This document shows positions 1-5,755 of a stretch of DNA of 9,874 nucleotides, in pieces. Position numbers and translations under genes: made by a program. The stretch comes from Treponema sp. (GTDB lineage: Bacteria; Spirochaetota; Spirochaetia; Treponematales; Breznakiellaceae): positions 1 to 9,874 of the forward strand of contig JAISMQ010000297.1 of the NCBI GenBank assembly GCA_031276685.1. Reading direction: 5' to 3'. The notes below the pieces were generated by a model, which ran no database searches, was not told the origin of the DNA, and saw only the letters and a list, made by a program, of their open reading frames with translations. Numbering within the stretch: the stretch's first letter is position 1; each line of letters begins with the position of its first letter.

Positions 1-249
1 TTTCGCCCCGGTGGAGCCCGCGTCCTTCACGTTCCACGCGATGAATCTGCCGGTGGCGTCCGCAGGTTCCACCGTCCTGGCGAGAACAATCGGCGTTCCC
101 GCCGTTCCCGCGCTGGGTACGCCCGCAATCCCGCTCACCGCCACAAAGGGGAGATTACCCCCCGCAGGGTTGTCGCAGGCCGCGAGGCACAGCGCCATGA
201 GAACGGCAAGCGGCAGACTTGCCCCGGCAGCTTTCTTTTCGTGTTTCAT
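1..249 (-). CDS. Ig-like-domain lipoprotein, 5' part only (paralogue of the 658-1956 gene)
   Basis: The first 83 codons of a minus-strand gene that continues past the left edge of the window. The N-terminus is a lipoprotein signal peptide: a charged start (MKHEKK), a hydrophobic stretch and lipobox LAAC with the acylated Cys at residue 25, so the product is probably exported and membrane-anchored. Residues from about 33 on (FVAVSGIAGVPSAGTAG...TVEPADAT...AW) match the start of the Ig-like domain in the upstream paralogue, with about 28 of 49 aligned residues identical by eye. Start chosen for the signal peptide and a good ribosome site (AGGAGA, 256-261) six bases upstream. The C-terminal domain is unseen; by analogy it may be FGE/C-type-lectin-like, which is inference. 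A sigma-54-type promoter and CT tract lie upstream. Confidence 0.85.
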   Translation of the reverse strand, partial: MKHEKKAAGASLPLAVLMALCLAACDNPAGGNLPFVAVSGIAGVPSAGTAGTPIVLARTVEPADATGRFIAWNVKDAGSTGAK

Positions 250-258
250 ACTATGTCT

Positions 259-278
259 CCTATGATTTTTTGGGCCGG
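259..278 (-). repeat. Conserved leader block, copy 1 (gene at 1-249)
   Basis: A 20-bp block ending 10 bases before the start codon of the partial lipoprotein gene. It matches the block at 1965-1984 before the paralogue at 19 of 20 positions. On the minus strand it reads CCGGCCC, then A6, T, one variable base, ATAGG, so it includes the beginning of the Shine-Dalgarno region. It also contains one arm of a perfect inverted repeat (272-278 with 285-291, 6-base loop), which only this copy has. It is either a relic of tandem gene duplication or a shared 5'-UTR control element. Confidence 0.7.
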
Positions 279-332
279 GCAAAGCCGGCCCCTTGGTGCC
301 AATGGACGGGTGACTGGGTAAGAAGGTTTTTC

Positions 333-352
333 GAGGGGCGCGGGGACCCCTC
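333..352. other. Inverted repeat in the lipoprotein leader
   Basis: GAGGGG (333-338) and CCCCTC (347-352) can pair with an 8-base loop. The repeat lies in the predicted 5' UTR of the gene at 1-249, between the CT tract and the start codon. On the minus strand it is followed by GAAAAACC, not a U-run, so it is not a normal intrinsic terminator. It may be a leader structure; its role is unknown. Confidence 0.35.
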
Positions 353-400
353 TGCAGGCGGATCTATCCCTGGAAAGGACTGGGGAGATGGGGATGAGTA

Positions 401-463
<63 letters not shown>

Positions 464-657
464 AGTTTGGCTATTTGGGCGTAAAATTAGAAAAATTTCG
501 TTATTTTTTCCCCGGCCTTGGCTCATGAGGGAAACATACCACACAGGGGGGAAATTTTCAAGTCCGCGAGGCAGGGCCGGCGAGGAAGGCGCACAGGGGA
601 AGACCGGAAAAACCTGCCCCTGGAAAAGGCGGGCCAGCCCGAAAGCCCCTTCACTCT
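464..657. other. Non-coding gap between the paralogous lipoprotein genes
   Basis: Together with 250-463 this makes a 408-bp gap between two minus-strand lipoprotein genes. This part is AT-rich near 480-510, upstream of the sigma-54-type promoter, and GC-rich near 545-650. I see no convincing terminator after the stop codon at 658, only a short CGGGC/GCCCG repeat with a 2-base loop. I see no copy of the downstream variable-region-like sequence that could serve as a retroelement template, and no convincing ORF. Confidence 0.5.
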
Positions 658-1956
658 TCACTCGACAAGGCTGCACACAACACGGAAACCACGGTTATCG
701 TACCTGTCGCCAGGGCTGTCGAGGCCCCGGTACGCGACCGCCCAAATGGAGGCGTCGAAGTCCCAGCCGCCGCCCCGGACCACCCGGGCCAAGTCCGGAC
801 TCAAAGCGGGCCCCGCCGGATCAGCCGCCGTTCCCGTATCAACCGGACTGCCGTACCAGTCCCAGCACCATTCCCACACGTTCCCGCTCATGTCGTGGAG
901 CCCCAGAGCATTTGCCGTCTTTTCACCCGCCGGGTGAGTAGCGCCGCCGGAATTAGCGTTATACCAGGCGTAATTCCCCAGTTCGGATTCGGTATTGGTT
1001 CCCGCCCATTTATAGGCAAACGAACTTGCGGCGGAAGGCGTTCCTCCGCCACGGGCCGCGTATTCCCACTGCGCCTCCGTCGGCAGGCGGTAGCCGTCGG
1101 CGCCGGGTTTTATCACCGCCCCGTCCGCCGCGGTAGCAGTCCCGCTGTCATTCGTGGAGACCCGCAGTACCGCTGTACAGCTTGAATCGGCGTAATACGC
1201 CGGGGTTTTCCCGCTCATCTCGCTGTAGGCGTTGCACCACACAATTGCGTCCCGCCAGTTTATCGTGGTCACCGGCTCCAGCCTGGCGGAGTCAGCAGGA
1301 GGATCTCCGGCTGTCCCGTCATGGCCCTCGCTGCCCTGGTTGGCAAACGTGTACACATTCGCCCCCCGGTCGGCGTCTGTTGCCCACTGCTTCACCTCGT
1401 ACCACAGTTCGTAGGTGGTTTCGTACTTGGCGATCTTAAAAGGGCTTAGAGTTACCGTGCGGCCCGCTATGAACGCGCCTTTCCGCCATTCATCGGTGGT
1501 GGCGGGATTGTAGTAATACGCGCTGTCACCGGCGATGGTCACGGAAGCGGCGGCATCAGGGGTAGCCTGTATCATTTCCCGGTATCGGGCCGGGGTGGCA
1601 AGAACGCTAATATTAAAGTCCTGGGTGTAATCCGGTCCCGCCGCCAGACCATCGGCAATTGTCGCCGTAACCGTCACGGTCCCCACCCCGGCGGTTGTCA
1701 GCGTAGTCCCGCTGATGGAAGCCCCGGTCGTACCCGCATTCTGTACGCTCCAGGCGACGGTCTGGTTGGTGGCGCCGGAAGGCTCCACCGTCCCGCCCAG
1801 ACTCAGATTTACCCCCGCCGTCCCCTCGGCGGGTACGCCGGTAATCCGGCTTACCGCCACAAAGGGCGGAGCCCCCCGCCGGGTCGCGCAGGCCGCCAGG
1901 GCCACAAACACGGTAAGCAATAAACTTACCCTGGTGATCTTTTTGAGATGTTTCAT
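658..1956 (-). CDS. Surface lipoprotein with Ig-like domain and FGE/C-type-lectin-like domain; possible DGR variable protein
   Basis: A 432-residue predicted lipoprotein. Residues 1-23 form a signal peptide ending in lipobox LAAC (Cys23). Residues about 32-117 form a bacterial Ig-like domain (FVAVSRITGVPAEGTAG...TVEPSGATNQTVAWSV...GTVTVTATI). Residues about 125-430 form an FGE-sulfatase (SUMF1-like) domain with family landmarks: YRLPTEAQWEYAARGG (289-304), GLHDMSGNVWEWCWDWYG (352-369), RVVRGGGW (391-398) and GFRVVC (423-428). The paired cysteines that true formylglycine-generating enzymes carry shortly after the RGGS motif are absent, so catalysis is unlikely and ligand binding more likely. 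Residues 394-428 resemble a DGR variable region (separate entry). The start is supported by the signal peptide; the ribosome site (AGGCGG) is weaker than in the paralogue at 1-249. It lies 101 bp downstream of the MATE gene and could be co-transcribed or have its own promoter. Confidence 0.9.
   Translation of the reverse strand: MKHLKKITRVSLLLTVFVALAACATRRGAPPFVAVSRITGVPAEGTAGVNLSLGGTVEPSGATNQTVAWSVQNAGTTGASISGTTLTTAGVGTVTVTATIADGLAAGPDYTQDFNISVLATPARYREMIQATPDAAASVTIAGDSAYYYNPATTDEWRKGAFIAGRTVTLSPFKIAKYETTYELWYEVKQWATDADRGANVYTFANQGSEGHDGTAGDPPADSARLEPVTTINWRDAIVWCNAYSEMSGKTPAYYADSSCTAVLRVSTNDSGTATAADGAVIKPGADGYRLPTEAQWEYAARGGGTPSAASSFAYKWAGTNTESELGNYAWYNANSGGATHPAGEKTANALGLHDMSGNVWEWCWDWYGSPVDTGTAADPAGPALSPDLARVVRGGGWDFDASIWAVAYRGLDSPGDRYDNRGFRVVCSLVE
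673..777 (-). other. Variable-region-like segment at the end of the FGE/lectin domain
   Basis: Codons 394-428. The residues follow the layout of variable regions in DGR target proteins (RGGSW-NNN-A-NN-...-R-NNNN-PGNR-NNN-GFR). The positions that correspond to template Asn codons here read D, F, D, S, Y, G, L, D, S, D, Y, D, N. All but one of these codons end in C (GAC, TTC, GAC, TCC, TAC, GGC, CTC, GAC, AGC, GAC, TAC, GAT, AAC), which is what adenine-only mutation of AAC would give. The end of the segment uses codons unlike the rest of the gene (CCT, AGG, CGT, GGT, CGT, GTT). The same residue pattern also occurs in ordinary FGE-fold proteins, and C-ending codons are common in GC-rich DNA, so this is suggestive only. 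Confidence 0.45.
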
Positions 1957-1964
1957 AACACCCG

Positions 1965-1984
1965 CCTATTATTTTTTGGGCCGG
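1965..1984 (-). repeat. Conserved leader block, copy 2 (gene at 658-1956)
   Basis: The partner of the block at 259-278, identical at 19 of 20 positions and ending 9 bases before the start codon. Minus strand: CCGGCCC, A6, then TAATAGG. It overlaps the palindrome GGCCGGCC (1979-1986). Sequence farther upstream differs between the two genes, so the similarity is confined to the immediate leader plus the gene. Confidence 0.7.
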
Positions 1985-2008
1985 CCTAGATACAAGCGGA
2001 TAGCCCGG

Positions 2009-2027
2009 TCCTGCCCGCAGGGCAGGA
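2009..2027 (-). terminator. Weak terminator-like hairpin after the MATE gene
   Basis: A perfect 8-bp inverted repeat, TCCTGCCC-GCA-GGGCAGGA, about 30 bases past the MATE stop codon on the minus strand. The stem is GC-rich, but no T-run follows in that direction (it is followed by CCGGGCTATCC). It could be an attenuating hairpin or an mRNA 3'-end structure rather than an efficient intrinsic terminator. Confidence 0.3.
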
Positions 2028-2057
2028 TGCGCCCAAAATTACACGCGCGACAGGCGG

Positions 2058-3479
2058 CTAGATTACCCGCTTTTCCTGCCAGCGGCCCCGGAGCCAGCGC
2101 CCCAGGTAGAAGCTGCCCCGGCTGACAAAGTCACAGCCCATGGCAAGCCAGACCCCCAGGGGGCCCAGGCCAAGGGCGAAGGTAAAGATGTAGGCCATGC
2201 TTACGCGGACAGTCCACATGGAAATGGTGGCCACCCACATCACGTAGCGGGCGTCCCCGGCGGCCCGCAGGGCGTTGGGCAGGGCAAAGCTGAGGGGCCA
2301 GGCAAGGATCATGGCAATGCAGTGGAGCTGCAGGAACACCTGGCCGAATTCATAGGCCGCCGGGCTCAAATTAAAAATGCCGATCAGGGGGCCCCGGAAG
2401 ATCCAGATAAAAAGGCTAAAGACGGCGGTAATGGCGTAGGTAATTTTCATGATCCGCTTGCACTGTTTTTTGGCGGCGCCGTAGTCGCCGGCCCCCACGC
2501 ACTGGCCCACAACGGTAAGCAGGGCCATGCCGCAGGCGGAACCGGGCATAAACGAAAACGAGTTGACCACCCCGGCCACCGCGTTCCCGGCCATCGCGGC
2601 GGTGCCAAAGACGGGGAAGATCCGCTGGGTCAGAAGGCGGCCCACCATGAACATGGAGCTTTCCAGGCCGCTGGGGATCCCCACGTTAAGGATACTGCGG
2701 ATCATAGGGCGGATAAAGCGGACCTTGGAGATCCCCTCCAGGCGGATCGGCCTGCCGTGGCCCCGGTAGAGGAGGATCATGGTGATCACCGCCGCCAGAA
2801 CGCGGCTTATCAGCGTGGAAAGCCCCGCCCCCAGGACCCCCCAGCGCAGGACGTAGATAAAAAAGGCGTTTCCCCCGATATTCAGGGCGTTCACCATAAG
2901 GGCTATCCGCATGGTGACTTTGGAATTCCCGACCGCCCGGAACAGGGCGGCGTTGGCGTTGTAGATCGCCAGGAAGGGGTAGGACAGGCAGGTGACCATC
3001 ATGTAGATGCCGGCGGCTTCCATCACGTCGGCGTCCATGTTCCCGTAGATGATCCTGATGATGGAGCGGCGGAAGACGAAGGCGAATACGAAGACCAGCA
3101 GCGAGATGATCAAAACCGCGTAGATAAGCTGTTTTGCCGCCTCCGCAGCGTTCCGGTGATCCCGGCGGCCGATGTACTGGCTGACCACCACCGCCCCGCC
3201 CGTGGCCAGGGCGGCGAAGGCGATAATCAAAAGGTTGTTGATGTTGTCAACGATGTTAATGGCGGAAACCGCGTACTCCCCCACGTCGCTGATCATCACC
3301 GTGTCCGCCACCCCCATGGTGACGGCGAGGATCTGTTCGATAACCAGGGGCCAGATCAGGCGGAACAGGGCCTTGCCGTTCCACGTTTCCATCATGGACG
3401 GGCCGCCGGGCCGGGGCGCGGAAACCCCGGGAACCCCCCGTGAAAGGCATTTACACTCGCCGCAGGCCGACGGATCCAT
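2058..3479 (-). CDS. MATE-family multidrug/cation antiporter
   Basis: A polytopic inner-membrane protein of the multi-antimicrobial-extrusion family, which exports drugs or metabolites in exchange for Na+ or H+. The sequence has the usual run of about 12 hydrophobic segments, starting at LFRLIWPLVIEQILAVTMG and including the first-half loop VVSQYIGRRDHRNAAEAAKQ typical of the family. The longest reading frame gives 473 residues. The MATE homology begins only at about residue 30 (MMETWNGKALFRLIWPLV), so the true start may be Met29 at 3395, giving 445 residues, close to the family norm. Neither start has a strong ribosome site. Starting at 3479 puts it 6 bases after the aspS stop, suggesting co-transcription and perhaps translational coupling. 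The substrate cannot be told from sequence. Confidence 0.9.
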   Translation of the reverse strand: MDPSACGECKCLSRGVPGVSAPRPGGPSMMETWNGKALFRLIWPLVIEQILAVTMGVADTVMISDVGEYAVSAINIVDNINNLLIIAFAALATGGAVVVSQYIGRRDHRNAAEAAKQLIYAVLIISLLVFVFAFVFRRSIIRIIYGNMDADVMEAAGIYMMVTCLSYPFLAIYNANAALFRAVGNSKVTMRIALMVNALNIGGNAFFIYVLRWGVLGAGLSTLISRVLAAVITMILLYRGHGRPIRLEGISKVRFIRPMIRSILNVGIPSGLESSMFMVGRLLTQRIFPVFGTAAMAGNAVAGVVNSFSFMPGSACGMALLTVVGQCVGAGDYGAAKKQCKRIMKITYAITAVFSLFIWIFRGPLIGIFNLSPAAYEFGQVFLQLHCIAMILAWPLSFALPNALRAAGDARYVMWVATISMWTVRVSMAYIFTFALGLGPLGVWLAMGCDFVSRGSFYLGRWLRGRWQEKRVI

Positions 3480-3485
3480 GCGGGG

Positions 3486-4814
3486 CTAGGGTTCCACCCG
3501 GCGGCGGTCCCGGGGGAAGAGGCTTGCCTCCTTTACGTTGGCAAGGCCCAGGATCTTCTGGGTAAGCCGCTCGCAGCCGATGGCGAAGCCCCCGTGCGGG
3601 GGGCAGCCGTACCTGAGGATCTGGGCGTAGCCGGCCATGTTCTCCGCCTTAAGGCCGAATTTGGGCAGGGCTTCGAGGAAGGCGCCGTAGTCGTGAAGGC
3701 GGCGGCTGCCGGAGGTTATCTCCAGGCCCCGGAACAGGGCGTCGAAGCTCATGGTCAGCGCGCCGGAGGCCCCTTCGCCGCCCAGGGGGTAGGTGTAAAA
3801 GGGGCGGTAGCGCCGGGGGAAGGCGTTGACGAAGATCAGATCGATGCCGTGCTCCCGCGCCGCCCATTCGCAGAGCAGCCGTTCCGCCTCGGGGTTGATG
3901 TCGAATATCCGCGAGGCCCCCCCCCTGCCGTGGGCCTGTTCTTCGTTGGCCAGTTTAAGGGCGGCTTCGTAGCTTACCGTGGGGGCCCCCGCCACGGCGG
4001 CGGCGGCGGGGACCGAAGCGCCCCAGGCTTCCAGATCGGCGGCGTTTTTCCGGGCCACTTCGTCAAAAATATGGGCCAAAAGCCCCTTTTCCAGTTCTAT
4101 AAGCTCCAGTTCGGATTCGATAAAGGCCATTTCCACGTCAAGGGACACGTATTCGTTGATGTGCCGGGGGGTGTCGTGCTTCTCCGCCCGGTAGACGGGC
4201 CCAATCTCAAAGACCCGCTCCAGGCCGCCCGCCACCAGGGCCTCCTTGTAAAGCTGGGGGGACTGGGCCAGGTAGAGCTTCCGGTCAAAGTAGTCCACCT
4301 GGAACAGGTTGGTCCCGCCTTCGGTGGTCCCCGCGGTAAGCTTGCTGGACTTGATCCCGGTAAAACCCCGCTCCCGCAGGTAGGCGGCAAAGGCCCCGAT
4401 AATCGTGTCCTGCACCTTAAAAATCGAGCTGATCCTGGGGTTCCGCAGGGAAAGGGGGCGGTTGTCCAGAATGGCCTCCAGCCCGGTCTTGGCGGGGTCC
4501 CCGTTCACCTGGTAGGGCAGATCCGGCTCCGCCCGGGACAGGATCTCCAGGGAAGCGGCCTTTAATTCCGCCCCGCCGGGGGCCTTTTCGTTCAAAGACG
4601 GGAGGCCCCGGACCCGGACCACCGATTCCAGGGTAAGCTCCGGCTTTAGAGCCCCCTCCCCCAGAACCAACTGCAACAGGCCGGACCTGTCCCGGAGGAT
4701 CACAAAACTTATGCCCCCCATGTCCCGTATCCGGTGGACCCAGCCCGCCGCCTCAACCTCCGTCTCAGGCCGCGCTGAAGCGGCTTCCGCCATATCCTTT
4801 GCCAATACCCGCAT
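3486..4814 (-). CDS. aspS: Aspartyl-tRNA synthetase, archaeal type, probably non-discriminating
   Basis: A cytoplasmic class IIb aminoacyl-tRNA synthetase of 442 residues. It is much shorter than the usual bacterial AspRS (about 590) because it lacks the bacterial GAD insertion domain, which marks it as archaeal type. Residues about 17-95 are the OB-fold anticodon-binding domain (VEAAGWVHRIRDMGG). The catalytic core carries AQSPQLYKEAL (QSPQ at 184-187), motif 2 with VYRAEKHDTPRHINEY (Arg209, Arg217, His218) and motif 3 ending GCERLTQKILGLANVKEA (Arg416). His27 and Pro79 (KAPGG) occupy positions where archaeal non-discriminating enzymes carry His and Pro and discriminating ones carry Trp and Lys. 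It probably charges both tRNA-Asp and tRNA-Asn with Asp, feeding the divergently encoded GatCAB. It starts 11 bases after the XRE gene stop. Met8 is an alternative start, but its AGGA lies too close. Confidence 0.93.
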   Translation of the reverse strand: MRVLAKDMAEAASARPETEVEAAGWVHRIRDMGGISFVILRDRSGLLQLVLGEGALKPELTLESVVRVRGLPSLNEKAPGGAELKAASLEILSRAEPDLPYQVNGDPAKTGLEAILDNRPLSLRNPRISSIFKVQDTIIGAFAAYLRERGFTGIKSSKLTAGTTEGGTNLFQVDYFDRKLYLAQSPQLYKEALVAGGLERVFEIGPVYRAEKHDTPRHINEYVSLDVEMAFIESELELIELEKGLLAHIFDEVARKNAADLEAWGASVPAAAAVAGAPTVSYEAALKLANEEQAHGRGGASRIFDINPEAERLLCEWAAREHGIDLIFVNAFPRRYRPFYTYPLGGEGASGALTMSFDALFRGLEITSGSRRLHDYGAFLEALPKFGLKAENMAGYAQILRYGCPPHGGFAIGCERLTQKILGLANVKEASLFPRDRRRVEP

Positions 4815-4825
4815 AGAAGGTCATT

Positions 4826-5221
4826 TTAGCGTTTTCGCGCGGCCTTGTCCCCCGGACTGTCGGTTTTTTTGGTTTTTTTGGGCAGGTAGGTATCCATCCA
4901 GTCCGAAACCACCCGCTGGAATATATCGGCAAAATCCTGGTTGTACACCGTCAGAAGCTCCCCGTCGATCTTGTCCGGCGGAATTTCGGACAGAAAAAAC
5001 TGAAAAGGCTGCGCGTGCAGCGCGGCGGCGAACTTTGCCAGCGTGTCGGAGGAGATCCACTTTTTACAGCTTTCGATATCGTTGATGAAATTATGGGTAA
5101 GCCCGGTCAATCCCGAAAGCTCAAGCTGGGAAATATTCCGCTGCTTCCGCAGGCGTTTAAGGTTGTAGGCGAATACATGCCGTATTTCCTGCCCGCCGGG
5201 GGGCTTTTTCGCCGTTTTCAT
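4826..5221 (-). CDS. XRE-family helix-turn-helix regulator
   Basis: A 131-residue protein with an N-terminal XRE/Cro-type DNA-binding domain at about residues 18-77 (NLKRLRKQRNISQLELSGLTG...INDIESCKKWISSDTLAKFAAAL). A roughly 35-residue acidic/aromatic segment of unknown function follows, then a Lys-rich tail. An in-frame stop lies three codons before the ATG at 5221, so this start is the longest possible; the ribosome site is weak. It is the first gene of a probable XRE-aspS-MATE transcript and borders the intergenic region shared with gatCAB, so it may control one or both units or its own expression. The target is not shown by sequence. Two A7 runs (4864-4870 and 4873-4879) encode the PKKTKKT tail. 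Confidence 0.85.
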   Translation of the reverse strand: MKTAKKPPGGQEIRHVFAYNLKRLRKQRNISQLELSGLTGLTHNFINDIESCKKWISSDTLAKFAAALHAQPFQFFLSEIPPDKIDGELLTVYNQDFADIFQRVVSDWMDTYLPKKTKKTDSPGDKAARKR

Positions 5222-5416
5222 GCTGGCCTAAGCGTGGTCCATCGCCGGATCTTCAACAAATATCCATTAGTTTGATTTTTACCGCTATCAGTTTTTCACG
5301 AAGAAATGGAATTCCTATCAAAAAACCGCCGCCTTGACATGGATAACGGGCCGTGCCAAGATCGACCCACAATTTGCCGCGTTTCGGCGCAAAATCGGAA
5401 AACAAGCGGAGAAGCC
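5222..5416. promoter_or_regulatory. Divergent intergenic region between XRE-aspS and gatCAB
   Basis: A 195-bp, comparatively AT-rich region from which both arms must be transcribed. It contains the perfect 8-bp palindrome GGAATTCC (5308-5315) and two direct CTATCA copies (5285-5290 and 5315-5320) spaced 30 bp apart, about three helical turns. These are candidate sites for the adjacent XRE protein. For the minus strand, TTGATA near 5326-5321 could be a -35 element, but I cannot find a convincing matching -10. Confidence 0.5.
5334..5362 (+). promoter_or_regulatory. Possible sigma-70 promoter of gatCAB
   Basis: A perfect -35 hexamer TTGACA (5334-5339), a 17-base spacer, and a weak -10, CAAGAT (5357-5362, matching TATAAT at three positions). 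Transcription would start near 5369, giving a leader of about 48 nt before gatC. The weak -10 could mean that an activator is needed. Confidence 0.45.
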
Positions 5417-5755
5417 ATGAATATTGAGGATCTAAGGGAAACCGCCGCCTTGGCCCACCTGAATTTGGACGAACAGGAGCTGTCCCGCGCCTTTCCGGCC
5501 TTTGAAGAGATGCTGGGCTTTTTCGCCGCCATGCGGGCGGCGGACCGGGAGCTTGCCCTGGCGGGCGCAGCCGGGAGCCCCGACGCGGGGCTTTCCGCCG
5601 TCGCCCGGACCGTCGACTCCCTCTGGTTCAGGGGCGACGGGGCCGTTTCCCCTTCCCCGCACGGGGCCCCCTCCGGGGAAGCGGCCGTCGAACAGATGCT
5701 GGACAGCGCCGGGGAACGGGACGGCCGCTTTGTGGTAGTGCCCAATGTCCTGTAA
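5417..5755 (+). CDS. gatC: Asp/Glu-tRNA amidotransferase subunit C
   Basis: The small subunit of the GatCAB amidotransferase; in the family it wraps around GatA and stabilises the GatA-GatB interface in the cytoplasm. The 112 residues begin MNIEDLRETAALAHLNLDEQ, the typical GatC start (helix with LAHLNL), continue with FEEMLGFF and end with FVVVPNVL, which matches the family's VVPKVL-type tail. It is slightly longer than the usual 95-100 residues, with an Ala/Gly/Pro-rich middle. ATG 5417 is chosen because it starts the homology and has GGAGA (5408-5412) just upstream; a longer in-frame start at 5306 would overlap the promoter. It overlaps gatA by 11 bases. Confidence 0.92.
   Translation: MNIEDLRETAALAHLNLDEQELSRAFPAFEEMLGFFAAMRAADRELALAGAAGSPDAGLSAVARTVDSLWFRGDGAVSPSPHGAPSGEAAVEQMLDSAGERDGRFVVVPNVL

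Noticed and set aside
333..352. The GAGGGG/CCCCTC hairpin as an intrinsic terminator
   Set aside because: Its T-run is on the wrong side for minus-strand transcription, and no plus-strand gene ends here.
5351..5358. A second TGGCACGG on the minus strand in the divergent intergenic region, as a possible sigma-54 -24 element for XRE-aspS
   Set aside because: At the required 10-base spacing the sequence is TA instead of the invariant GC, so there is no -12 element.
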